Part shown: positions 33,662-40,705 of the stretch, piece by piece
How positions within the stretch are numbered: the first letter of the stretch is position 1
Layout of the letters: each line of letters begins with the position of its first letter
NCBI GenBank assembly: GCA_021287065.1
Contig: JAJTBE010000220.1
Location: 1-40,705 of the forward strand
DNA from: Bacillota bacterium
GTDB lineage: Bacteria > Vulcanimicrobiota > JAJTBE01
Reading direction: 5' to 3'
Length of the DNA stretch: 40,705 bases
Made by a program: the position numbers and the translations under genes
Notes under the pieces: model-generated
Told to the model about the DNA's origin: nothing
Databases searched by the model: none
Seen by the model: the letters and a program-made list of their open reading frames with translations, nothing else

Positions 33662-34711
33662 ATGGACTGCAGAGTCTGTTTTAAGTTAATTGACAAGCGG
33701 ATATATCGGTGCGTTTCAGACGGATATATCCGTTTTTGCTTTTGTCTGGCTTTTTTTATGCTTGCTATGGTTATTCATACGGGTTATGCAGCGGAAAACA
33801 GACACAAAGCAGATACCGGCAAGGAACAGGCGGAACTGAATCCTGACAGACTTAAAAAAGAATGCAGGGCGGTTCTTGGAAACAATGCAGGGACAATAAT
33901 TGTAATCGACCTGAAAGCCCGGGAACCTGTGGTTGTGATAAATCCGAATATTGCCTTTTCTCTCGAATCATCACCGGGTTCGATATTCAAGCTTGTTACT
34001 GCAGCGGCATTACTTGAAAACGGGTTGGTTAACCCTGACGAATCAGTGGATTGTAAGAATTATATTAAAATAGGAAACAGGGACTTTATATGTTCAAAAC
34101 CCGGGGGGCATGGCAGGGTGAATATGACGCAAGCTATCGGATTCTCCTGCAGTATATGGTTTTATATGTATTCAGGAAGGCTCAGTGTAAAAAACCTTTC
34201 CCAATGCGCCCGTATGTTTAAAATAGGGATGAAAATCCCGGAAGGTGCTTCACCTGCTCCGGCAAAACCCGGAATCTGTCGAATTCCATCAAACCGCTCT
34301 GATTTTGCCGCTTTTTCCGTAGGGGATTCAAAAGAACTGAAAATTACTCCCTTTCAGGCTGCTAATATCTTAAGCATTGTTGCGACGGGAAAATGTCTGA
34401 AAAACTGCGGTAAATCTCCATCATTTAAAAGCGGGACTTACCGGATTCTCAGAAAAGGAATGGAAACAGCGGCTAAAAGCGGGACATGCCGGGAAATAGG
34501 TTTGGCAGGCTTAAACGGTGCAGGCAAAACGGGAACAGCGGAAAACCCCAGAATTCCCGGGAGGTATCATGGATGGTTTATCGGGTATTATCCTGCAGAC
34601 GCGCCGAAATACGGCATAGTGGTCTTTCTTGAAGACGGTAAAGGCTACATCGACGCTGTTCCTATGGGAGTAAAAATTATGAAAACATTTGGGCGACAAG
34701 TTCAGCGATAA
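33662..34711 (+). CDS. Penicillin-binding transpeptidase-like exported protein
   Basis: 349 residues. A signal-like segment (FCFCLAFFMLAMVIHTGYAAE, residues about 25-45) is followed by a stand-alone transpeptidase domain. The SxxK motif is SIFK at residues 107-110 and the KTG motif is KTGTAE from residue 289. The SxN motif appears as SCS at residues 162-164, with Ser in place of Asn. There is no N-terminal dimerisation or glycosyltransferase domain, so it is far shorter than PBP2/3. It may be a beta-lactam-binding, sensor or non-crosslinking relative. The start is uncertain: ATG 33662 has no ribosome site, and a terminator-like hairpin (33698-33737) lies inside this N-terminal region. The 3' end overlaps the convergent peptidase gene by 35 bases. 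Confidence 0.75.
   Translation: MDCRVCFKLIDKRIYRCVSDGYIRFCFCLAFFMLAMVIHTGYAAENRHKADTGKEQAELNPDRLKKECRAVLGNNAGTIIVIDLKAREPVVVINPNIAFSLESSPGSIFKLVTAAALLENGLVNPDESVDCKNYIKIGNRDFICSKPGGHGRVNMTQAIGFSCSIWFYMYSGRLSVKNLSQCARMFKIGMKIPEGASPAPAKPGICRIPSNRSDFAAFSVGDSKELKITPFQAANILSIVATGKCLKNCGKSPSFKSGTYRILRKGMETAAKSGTCREIGLAGLNGAGKTGTAENPRIPGRYHGWFIGYYPADAPKYGIVVFLEDGKGYIDAVPMGVKIMKTFGRQVQR
33698..33737 (+). terminator. Terminator-like hairpin after the S41-like gene, inside the next reading frame
   Basis: CGGATATATC (33698-33707) and GATATATCCG (33723-33732) pair perfectly over 10 bp and run into TTTTTG. It lies 42 bases after the S41-like stop but within the first codons of the transpeptidase frame, so it may terminate, attenuate, or only fold in the mRNA. 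Confidence 0.65.
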
Positions 34712-35795
34712 CCAGAGGTCTTGCTGTTAAGCTGCAGGCTTGCATAAATTCTTCATCGGTATGAATTTTATCGCCTACAGGACCCATTCCGTCAAGTACG
34801 GGCACATGATCAGGAACAAAACTTGCATCCGACCCTGCTGTTCTTGATTCGGGATGGAGGTTGAAGCCTATCGATTCTCCGATTTTCTGAAGCCTGTTAA
34901 AGACATTCCACCGTTTTTCATCAAAAATCACAGGAGGACGGGTCAGGCCGTTTTCCATATAATGATCTGTTTTGAATATACCTGCCGTATATATGATAAT
35001 ATCTTCAATAACTTCCTGAAGCCTTTCCCCTTCGGGCACTGTAGCATAACCGAAGGTTATCATCGCTCTGGCTTCATTGGAATTGCATACATAATCTCTG
35101 AATCTTACCAGGGGCTGCTGATCCGGGCTTCCGAGAAGTGTTGTTTTTTCCATAATCTCCAGCATTGCCACTTCACTATTTCTGCCTTTAAGGTTGAGGT
35201 TTATTCTGCCTCTCCCCATTCTTCCCGTAACAACAGTAGCTCCGTTATCTCTGGGTTTGCCGTATTCGGCCACTATCACGAGTTCTGAAACCGACGCTTC
35301 TTTTTTTATAAGGTCTTTTGAACAGTCGGACCCCTGTTCCTCGTCGGTGTTAAAAAGCACTCTAACGGGGATATGATCGAGCATTTTTGTTTCAAACAAT
35401 GCTTTGAGAGCCTGATATATGATTACAGCTCCGCCTTTATCGTCGGTAACTCCATGTCCTCTGATTATTCCATCGACACTGTAGTAGGGGATTTGCTTCT
35501 GTCCGGGTTCAAAAACCGTATCCAGATGCGCATTTAGAAGCACTCCGCCCATATTGCCGGCTTTGATAGCCGCCTGATTGGAAAGAAGGGTAATATTGCC
35601 GACTTTGCTCCTGGGTATGACAGTTTCCGTAAATCCAAGATTTGTGAATCTTTTTCTCAGTATGCCTGCTACTTTTTCAACGCCTTCTTTATTATAGGCA
35701 TAACTGTTTATGTTTACTATTTCTTCAAGAAGTTTGCGGGAGTCTTTATTATTGCTTTCGATTGAATCCCTTAAAGCTCTTATTCTTATATCCAT
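34677..35795 (-). CDS. M20-family metallopeptidase
   Basis: 372-residue zinc peptidase or deacylase (ArgE/DapE/CPG2 group). Ligands and catalytic residues are visible in order: His and Asp in NAHLDTV, Asp in GVTDDKGG, the Glu pair in NTDEEQGSD, Glu in VAEYGKP, and His in DKIHTDEEF. A lid/dimerisation domain lies near residues 195-305. The start is the second ATG at 35795, because the AGGAG site touches the first ATG (35801) but is six bases from this one. The substrate is unknown. It is convergent with, and overlaps, the transpeptidase-like gene. Confidence 0.9.
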   Translation of the reverse strand: MDIRIRALRDSIESNNKDSRKLLEEIVNINSYAYNKEGVEKVAGILRKRFTNLGFTETVIPRSKVGNITLLSNQAAIKAGNMGGVLLNAHLDTVFEPGQKQIPYYSVDGIIRGHGVTDDKGGAVIIYQALKALFETKMLDHIPVRVLFNTDEEQGSDCSKDLIKKEASVSELVIVAEYGKPRDNGATVVTGRMGRGRINLNLKGRNSEVAMLEIMEKTTLLGSPDQQPLVRFRDYVCNSNEARAMITFGYATVPEGERLQEVIEDIIIYTAGIFKTDHYMENGLTRPPVIFDEKRWNVFNRLQKIGESIGFNLHPESRTAGSDASFVPDHVPVLDGMGPVGDKIHTDEEFMQACSLTARPLVIAELVAQMFS

Positions 35796-35911
35796 TTTCA
35801 TCTCCTGAGCCGGAAATTCGGATTGTCAATTAGCTTAAAGTATGAACTATCTTTTATATTGTCTTGTTCAGAAGTAAAATCTTTAAGATACATGAGAAAA
35901 AAATATTAATG

Positions 35912-35941
35912 AAAAAGGGACCACCTTGCGGTAGTCCCTAT
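35912..35941 (-). terminator. Intrinsic terminator after the PilO-like gene
   Basis: On the minus strand GGGACTACC and GGTGGTCCC pair with a G-T wobble and run into TTTTTC, 20 bases after the stop. Confidence 0.8.
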
Positions 35942-35962
35942 ATTTGCTTATAATTGCATTCC

Positions 35963-36664
35963 CTATCGAGCGGGTGCGGGTGCCGGAGCTCCACCGGGAG
36001 CAGTGGCCGGAGGTGCATCGCTCTTCTCTTCGTTGAGATATGCTTCCATAGGGATAATGATGTTGAGCATCGGTGATACTCCATACTTTACCTGTTCAGC
36101 GGGACCAAGGTTGATCTTGCTGATGGTTACCAGTCTTTTCAGACGAAGCAGAGCCAGCTGATGCAGGAAATGCATGCAGGTATAGTATTTTCCCTGAAGG
36201 TGGAGGTTGAAGAGCTGTCTGGGGAATCTTTTGAGGGCTTCCACTTTAGGCTCGTTATCGGCGGGACCGCCGGGTTCATTTCCACCGGGCTGAGTAAGGG
36301 GACCGGGAGCGAGTGACAAGATTTTGAAGCTTTCGTCACCCAGGAATTTTTTCTCAGCAGATACCAGTTCCTCGATTTCACGGATAAACGCAGGGACAAA
36401 CAGTTCCTTGGGTTCTTTGGGAAGCTGCTTTTTAATAAGCGAATCGAGCTGACCCTGGAGTTTCTCATGTTTGCGTATTTCCTCCGGGAGCTTTTTGACG
36501 CGCTCTTCGTCCATCTTAAGCTGATCCTTTTTCGATGTGAGAGTCTGGTCCAACTGCTTTATGGTGGTAATCTTCTTCTGATAGTCAAGAAGATAGAAAC
36601 CGATTCCAATAAGGAAAATGATTACCACGGCAAGAACGATTTTCATGGGGGTATTCAGACCCAC
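35963..36664 (-). CDS. pilO: Type IV pilus inner-membrane protein PilO-like
   Basis: 233 residues: one N-terminal membrane helix (MKIVLAVVIIFLIGIGFYLL), a coiled coil (residues about 25-80, ITTIKQLDQTLTSKKDQLKMDEERVKKLPEEI), then a ferredoxin-like domain (KRFPRQLFNLHLQGKYYTCMHFLHQLALLRLKRLVTISKINLGP) as in PilO, and a Pro/Ala-rich tail. PilO bridges PilN and PilP in the pilus alignment complex. GTG 36664 is chosen because AAAGGAGG lies eight bases upstream. A longer frame from 36688 would include that site as codons. It stands alone: no pilM, pilN, pilP or pilQ in the window. Confidence 0.8.
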   Translation of the reverse strand: MGLNTPMKIVLAVVIIFLIGIGFYLLDYQKKITTIKQLDQTLTSKKDQLKMDEERVKKLPEEIRKHEKLQGQLDSLIKKQLPKEPKELFVPAFIREIEELVSAEKKFLGDESFKILSLAPGPLTQPGGNEPGGPADNEPKVEALKRFPRQLFNLHLQGKYYTCMHFLHQLALLRLKRLVTISKINLGPAEQVKYGVSPMLNIIIPMEAYLNEEKSDAPPATAPGGAPAPAPAR

Positions 36665-36688
36665 AGTATCGCCTCCTTTTTTATACAT

Positions 36689-36907
36689 GTATTCTAAATA
36701 TCTCTAAACAGTATGCAGAAAAGGCGCTTGCTTCATTATCTGAAACAACTTACAGCGCTAAGCGCCGATATATCTCTTCTCGCATGTATATTATATTTCC
36801 ATGAATTTTTTCCTGCTTGAAAAGAAATTTTTAAACCATGATTTCAAATTTTTCTCAATCAGGATTGATATATAAGGGTTTGCCAATATCAAAAACTTCC
36901 GGCAGAC
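36689..36907. other. Intergenic stretch upstream of pilO
   Basis: AT-rich with no convincing gene. It ends in CGGCAGAC (36900-36907), the left copy of the direct repeat that flanks the next element. Confidence 0.4.
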
Positions 36908-37187
36908 CCCAATGCCCATGAATTAAGGCATAGATTTATCTAATCGCTCACGAGGCCTGTGTCGGTCTGCCCAGCTCCCGGAGAAAACTTTTTGAAAAAA
37001 GTTTCCTCCGAACCTCCATCCAAAATTTTTGGAATTGGGGGACCGACCAGGGACCGTGGGGATTAGGAGACCGTCAGAGGAGACCACGCTTTTTTGGAAA
37101 AGCGAGGTCTCCTCCGAACCTCCTCCCTTGAAAAACAGGAGTATTGGGTTAGGGATTGGAGTAAATTTTGCTAATTCAGTGGCATTG
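36908..37187 (+). mobile_element. MITE-like element, complete copy with 8-bp target duplication
   Basis: 280 bp from CCCAATGCCCATGAATTAAG to CTAATTCAGTGGCATTG, with terminal inverted repeats CAATGCC-x2-TGAATTA. Inside are the AAACTTTTTG hairpin (about 36984-37010), AATTTTTGGAATTGGGG, and the GAGACCACGC/GCGAGGTCTC hairpin (about 37078-37113). The flanks are identical direct repeats CGGCAGAC at 36900-36907 and 37188-37195, so it was inserted as a unit. It ends two bases past the flanking repeat from the hcyS stop codon. No coding capacity, so it would need a transposase from elsewhere. Confidence 0.85.
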
Positions 37188-37197
37188 CGGCAGACTC

Positions 37198-38397
37198 TTA
37201 AACCGGGCGAAGTTTCAGTCTGTTGAATGTGAGTCCCGCTTCTTCTCCGGGAAGCAGTTCCACAGGTTTTCCAAGAAGGAAGCTTCCTTCGTCAATCCGT
37301 TTTTTCAGAATCTCCGCTATTTTCCGGGCTTTTGGATAACTGGAAAGACTGAAGGTTTCGATCTTTTTACCGTTGAGATTGATGCTTCCGCTTCTCAGCT
37401 CCTTATAACTGACCCAGCCGAGAGGGCTTCCCTCAAAATTGGGGTAGTCGTGGGAATAATCAACCACAGGGGCAAAAATCTCTTCGTCGCTTACACCGGT
37501 AAACCTTGCCATATCCTCATCCAGAATAGGAATCGGAATACCTATTCCCAGAGCAAGGGACACACCGTAACCGGTCATGGAAACGCCGCGTACAAACTCA
37601 GGAGACATACCCTTCATATCTCCTGTTACTGCAATAGTTCCCGCTCCGCCTCTCGGCACTCCGTTGGCTCCCCTTGTTGTGTTTGGTGAATGCTGGGTTC
37701 CATGCATATAAACATATCCAGTGCCGCCCCCAAGGAAAATTCTGGTGCCGATTCCTATGGTGCGGTAGTGGGGATCGTTGAGAAGCGGGCTTAACTGTCC
37801 TGCGCTGCAATATCCCGCATTTGCCATATTGGGCCTCAGAATACCCATATAAGTGTAGATTGTCTTGTTGGTATGCTTATTTACGGAAACATTGTAGTTC
37901 TGATAACAGTTGCGGGGGTTGAGAAGCTGGGCTGTGTTGAGATCTTTGATATTTATAAGGGTTCTCAGCTCTTTCCGGGGATAACAGTCTGTTCCGTAAG
38001 CCGCCGCCTCCATGATAACATCCTTGCCGCTTACCAGATCTTCTATTACATGGCCGCCGCCATATTTGAATTTGCCCGGAAATGCCTTGTTGAGGGGATC
38101 ATCCTTGGTACATTCGGTTGCTCCAAGATAAAAATCCACAGCAGCAATTCCGCCATAGGCAAAAACATTGTTGAACCAGGCATGGGTCATTTTCATTCTC
38201 GGCACAGAATGTCCGGTATTAAGAATAGCTCCCGACGAGCACATTGGAGCAAAAGTGCCGGTTGTTACCACATCAACATCTTCAGAAGCTTTCTTTGCGC
38301 CTCTTTCCTTTACGATGCCGATCATTTCCTCAGCGGTTACAACTACAGCTTTTCTGCTTTTAATTTTTTCATTAATCTCTTCAAAGGTTTTAGCCAT
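37198..38397 (-). CDS. hcyS: Homocysteine biosynthesis protein, DUF39/HcyS family
   Basis: 399-residue member of the DUF39 family. In methanogens and some anaerobic bacteria it makes homocysteine from aspartate semialdehyde and sulfide, bypassing homoserine esters. Conserved stretches are FAPMCSSGAILNTGHS, GGGHVIEDLVSGKDV, GTDCYPRKEL, NPRNCYQNYNVSVN and GIGTRIFLGGGTGYVYMHGTQHSP. Several conserved Cys are present (CSS, TDC, RNC, GYC). The version here has no CBS domains at its C-terminus. The start at ATG 38397 is chosen for GGAGG at 38406-38410. It overlaps the ferredoxin gene by eight bases. Confidence 0.9.
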   Translation of the reverse strand: MAKTFEEINEKIKSRKAVVVTAEEMIGIVKERGAKKASEDVDVVTTGTFAPMCSSGAILNTGHSVPRMKMTHAWFNNVFAYGGIAAVDFYLGATECTKDDPLNKAFPGKFKYGGGHVIEDLVSGKDVIMEAAAYGTDCYPRKELRTLINIKDLNTAQLLNPRNCYQNYNVSVNKHTNKTIYTYMGILRPNMANAGYCSAGQLSPLLNDPHYRTIGIGTRIFLGGGTGYVYMHGTQHSPNTTRGANGVPRGGAGTIAVTGDMKGMSPEFVRGVSMTGYGVSLALGIGIPIPILDEDMARFTGVSDEEIFAPVVDYSHDYPNFEGSPLGWVSYKELRSGSINLNGKKIETFSLSSYPKARKIAEILKKRIDEGSFLLGKPVELLPGEEAGLTFNRLKLRPV

Positions 38398-38821
38398 TAT
38401 TCGAACCTCCCATCGTTGTAACTGCCATTTCAACGGCATGATAAGGACAGGCGGGTATGCACAGCTCGCAGGCAATGCAGAGTTCTTCATCATATTTGAC
38501 TTCGCCTGTGTCTTCATCAACAAAGAGAGCCTTTGGCAGGCAATGGGCGACGCAGGCGCCGCACGAAACGCAGATATTTTCGTGATACTTAATGCGGCGG
38601 GGTTTCACCATAACATCCACACCTGAAGAAACCAGATATCCCAGAGCGTTCTGTAATTTTTCCTCTTCGCCCCTGAGCTGAACAAACATTGTTCCTTCTT
38701 CGTTGGGTGTGATGGTTGCCTGAAGAATGTTTACTTCCACTTCGTATTTTCTTATAAGTGTGGAAATAATGGGCTTATTGACAAGGTCCCTGGAAAAGTG
38801 CAGAAAAATATTTTTGTGCAT
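38390..38821 (-). CDS. NIL-domain ferredoxin (2x[4Fe-4S]), homocysteine pathway partner
   Basis: 143 residues. Residues 1-75 are a NIL domain (FLHFSRDLVNKPIISTLIRKYEVEVNILQATITPNEEGTMFVQLRG). Residues about 80-135 hold two 4Fe-4S motifs: CVSCGACVAHCLP and CIACELCIPACPY. In methanogens the linked NIL-ferredoxin works with HcyS in reductive sulfur transfer to aspartate semialdehyde. ATG 38821 has AAAAGGAG upstream. The stop overlaps the hcyS start region, so the two are coupled. Confidence 0.92.
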   Translation of the reverse strand: MHKNIFLHFSRDLVNKPIISTLIRKYEVEVNILQATITPNEEGTMFVQLRGEEEKLQNALGYLVSSGVDVMVKPRRIKYHENICVSCGACVAHCLPKALFVDEDTGEVKYDEELCIACELCIPACPYHAVEMAVTTMGGSNNG

Positions 38822-38887
38822 AGGGGATGCTCCTTTTCAGGTTTAACAGGACTCAAACAGAGCGCTGTTTATACAAAAAGGGAAAGA

Positions 38888-39601
38888 TCAGATAAATTCG
38901 AAATCGCCCTCTGCCCCAATCCTGTCGCCTATTATTATTATGATCCCTTTCAACATGTTGTATTCAATTTCCTTGTTAATTGCCGTTTCGATATCATCTG
39001 CGCACTTTACCATATTTCCTGCAAAAGTAGCTGCAGCGTCGGCAACAATAGGACATTCTGCAATAGTTACCACAGCATCCGCATTCCCCAGACTGAGGGA
39101 AGGCCCTACGGTTCTGCTTGAAGTGCATATACCCAGAGGCTTTCCTCCGGGATCAACCCTGAATTTGAGTTTGTCGGAAAAAGGCGAATGCTCACCGGCC
39201 CAGATTCCCGACACCACCGGTTCGCTGCTTTTTATATAAATATCCCCGCCGTTTTCTATTATGAGCCTGCTGCAGTATGGGTCAAGGGACATTCCCACAT
39301 ATTTTGCCACAGCTCCCGCCACTGAAGCCATTGGTCCTACATCAAAAACAGAAGTAACTTCTGCCATTTCCCTCACAATTGCAGGCGCATTATCAGGCAC
39401 ATTATGAGCCTTCAGGGTGGTCTGAAACAGGGGATCATTTTTAATATAATTTTTCAGGTCAAACCTGACTTTTTCAAGAGCGCAGAAAGCTCTCTCCCTG
39501 ATATCCGTATCTGCAAGAATATAAAGATCGCTTTCCTCAATAACAACTTCAAAATTCTTCATCCCCGGCGGGTTCATTCTTCTTCTGTAAAATCTGTCCA
39601 A
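38888..39601 (-). CDS. UPF0280/COG2122 ApbE-like protein, homocysteine pathway
   Basis: 237 residues of the UPF0280 family, distantly like the flavin transferase ApbE (SVFDVGPMASVAGAVAKYVG, IIENGGDIYIKS, GICTSSRTVGPSLSLGNADAVVTIAECPIVADAAATFAGN). In methanogens it is needed together with the DUF39 and NIL-ferredoxin proteins for homocysteine synthesis. The TTG start at 39601 restores the family's LDRFYRRRMNPPG opening and has GGAG five bases upstream. The later ATG (MKNFEV) would cut this off. First gene of the operon, 66 bases before the ferredoxin. Confidence 0.9.
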   Translation of the reverse strand: MDRFYRRRMNPPGMKNFEVVIEESDLYILADTDIRERAFCALEKVRFDLKNYIKNDPLFQTTLKAHNVPDNAPAIVREMAEVTSVFDVGPMASVAGAVAKYVGMSLDPYCSRLIIENGGDIYIKSSEPVVSGIWAGEHSPFSDKLKFRVDPGGKPLGICTSSRTVGPSLSLGNADAVVTIAECPIVADAAATFAGNMVKCADDIETAINKEIEYNMLKGIIIIIGDRIGAEGDFEFI

Positions 39602-39650
39602 ACCTACTCCTCTGCGGCGTGGGGGCGCTGGAATCCATTCGGGTAAAGCA

Positions 39651-39927
39651 CAATGCCGCTGAATCAGCAAAATTCACTCAAATTCCCATCCTATACTCCT
39701 GTTTTCAAGGAGGGAGGTTCGGAGGGAAACCCGCTTTTCTAAAAAAGTGTGGTTCCATCTGAGGGTCCCAAAACCCCACGGTCCCCGGTCGGTCCCCAAA
39801 TTCAAAAGTTTTGGGATGGAGGTCCGGAGGAAACTTTTTTCAAAAAGTTTCCTCTGGGAGTTGGGCATGCGGTTATAATTCCCGTGAGCGATTAGATCAA
39901 TCCATTCCTTAATTCATGAGCATTGGG
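39651..39927 (-). mobile_element. MITE-like element, complete copy in reverse orientation
   Basis: 277 bp from CAATGCCGCTGAATCAG to TTAATTCATGAGCATTGGG, the mirror of the copy at 36908-37187. Hairpins of the GGAACCACAC and AAACTTTTT types are in place. The flanks are GTAAAGCA (39643-39650) and ATAAAGCA (39928-39935), 7 of 8 matching direct repeats. It lies 49 bases upstream of the homocysteine operon start, so any native promoter must be inside the element, in those 49 bases, or disrupted. Confidence 0.83.
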
Positions 39928-40110
39928 ATAAAGCAGCCCTTCACACCGATATTGCGTTTATTATTTTTCAAAGTTAGTTATATTTTGAACTGCAAATATG
40001 GAATCCCTTTAATCCGGCAGGCGCCGGAGGGTGAAAATTCCGATTTTTTAATCTATAATCATTTATGGAATTACAAAGGGATGATTTTCGTGTTTATATG
40101 GGACAAAACT

Positions 40111-40162
40111 CAGGAGCAGGCGGCGCCTGCGACTCGGTGAATCAGCGGTTAATATCATGCCG
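40111..40162 (+). repeat. GCAGGC/GCCTGC palindromic repeat, copy 2
   Basis: CAGGAGCAGGCGGCGCCTGCG then ACTCGGTGAATCAGCGGTT and ATCATGCCG. It matches 24821-24874 closely, including the sequence after the palindrome, so the shared unit is at least 50 bp. Confidence 0.65.
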
Positions 40163-40167
40163 GGGGG

Positions 40168-40310
40168 GGACCGACCAGGGACCGGGAGGATTTGGGACCG
40201 GGGGACCCTCAGAGGAAACCACGCTTTTTTGGAAAAGCGAGGTCTCCTCCGAACCTCCTTCCTTGAAAAACAGGAGTATTCGGTATGGGAAGTTGAGTGG
40301 TTTTTACCAA
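40168..40310 (+). repeat. Truncated dispersed hairpin repeat
   Basis: Contains GGACCGACCAGGGACC, the GGAAACCACGC hairpin, the CCTCCGAACCTCCTTCC block and a diverged tail TTGAGTGGTTTTTAC. It has neither terminal inverted repeat. The tail matches the truncated copy at 24675-24797. Confidence 0.78.
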
Positions 40311-40350
40311 TAAATGGACATGGGAGGCAGTCAGTTATCCTTAAACATCA

Positions 40351-40433
40351 TAAAGCCCTGCAACCACAAGCTTCGCAAAGGATCGTAGGAGGGGTTTGCA
40401 ACCCCGAAACGGACCCGCAGGGGCCGCACACGG
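40351..40433 (-). repeat. Single REP-like unit related to the 194-bp tandem array
   Basis: On the minus strand it reads GGGGTTGCAAACCCCTCCTAC, preceded by a CTGCGGGTCC palindrome half and followed by GAAGCTTGTGGTT. This is the hairpin core of the 11741-12440 units, present once and inverted. One arm of its first palindrome has decayed. Confidence 0.75.
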
Positions 40434-40468
40434 CGCAAACCAGAACCACAAATCACCGGCATTATCCG

Positions 40469-40582
40469 TTTGCCCAGCTCCCGGAGAAAACTTTTTGAAA
40501 AAAGTTTCCTCGCGCCCACCCTGTGGGCGGGCACCCGCCTTCCCAAAACTTTTGAATTGGGGGACCGACCAGGGACCGGGGG
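40469..40582 (+). repeat. Dispersed hairpin repeat, 3'-truncated copy
   Basis: Has GCCCAGCTCCCGGAG, the AAACTTTTTG hairpin, a CACCCTGTGGGCGGGCAC insert, AACTTTTGAATTGGGG and GACCGACCAGGGACC. It stops abruptly at the left end of the next copy, suggesting that the later copy inserted into it. Confidence 0.8.
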
Positions 40583-40705
40583 CAATGCCCATGAATTAAG
40601 GCATGGATTTATCTGATCACTCACAATAATTATAACCGCACGCCCAGCTCCCGGAGAAAACTTTTTTGGAAAAAGTTTCCTCCGGACCTCCTTCCCAAAA
40701 CTTTT
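40583..40705 (+). repeat. Dispersed hairpin repeat, left part, cut by the window edge
   Basis: Begins with a perfect left end CAATGCCCATGAATTAAGG and continues through the AAACTTTTTT hairpin to CCCAAAACTTTT at the last base of the window. It is probably complete beyond the edge. Confidence 0.85.

Noticed and set aside
38398-38523. 42-residue extension of hcyS
   Set aside because: It lies antiparallel in frame over the ferredoxin Fe-S motifs and lacks a ribosome site. The ATG at 38397 has GGAGG.

Overview
The window looks like a chromosomal segment of an uncultivated, probably anaerobic, flagellated bacterium with a Gram-negative-type envelope. The signs are flagellar export genes (fliQ, fliR, flhB, flhA), a FliA-type sigma factor, a PilO-like pilus protein, several exported proteins and lipoproteins, Hfq, and an anaerobe-type homocysteine locus. 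I cannot name the phylum with confidence. Shine-Dalgarno sites are strong, and many genes start with TTG or GTG.

Layout. 1-633: dispersed repeats. 634-7015 (+): a core-metabolism run with split methylmalonyl-CoA mutase (mcmA, meaB, B12 subunit), miaA, hfq, dapF and an Xaa-Pro peptidase. A small Cys-rich protein at 7093-7272 has its ribosome site inside a hairpin. 7471-8978 (-): tgt and a small secreted protein. 9256-11431: a repeat, a broken AT-rich secreted protein gene (-) and tRNA-Thr. 11741-12440: a tandem array of about 194-bp units. 12609-18074 (+): a purine-nucleoside/BMP-type ABC importer (ATPase and two permeases, no binding protein), a protein with about 50 cysteines, and an NrtR-like Nudix regulator. 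18144-19613 (-): a TPR lipoprotein. 19794-20397: repeats. 20662-20985: a small membrane protein. 21505-21811 (-): tRNA-Pro/Arg/His cluster with a clear sigma-70 promoter. 22119-24666 (+): malQ and a membrane-anchored methyltransferase. 24675-25808: clustered repeats.

25965-31155 (+): fliQ-fliR-flhB-flhA and a FliA-type sigma factor. 31334-34711 (+): two hypothetical proteins, an S41-like protein with degenerate active-site motifs, and a penicillin-binding transpeptidase-like protein. 34677-36664 (-): M20 peptidase and pilO. 37198-39601 (-): a three-gene locus (COG2122/UPF0280 protein, NIL-ferredoxin, DUF39/HcyS) expected to make homocysteine from aspartate semialdehyde. 39651-40705: repeats again.

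The most striking feature is non-coding. A hairpin-rich element of about 280 bp recurs about a dozen times, whole, nested or truncated. It has terminal inverted repeats (CAATGCC..TGAATTA), and two complete copies are flanked by 8-bp direct repeats, so it behaves like a MITE. Two complete copies in opposite orientation bracket the homocysteine locus exactly. Two further small palindromic repeat families (a two-hairpin REP-like unit and a GCAGGC/GCCTGC unit) share the same intergenic regions.
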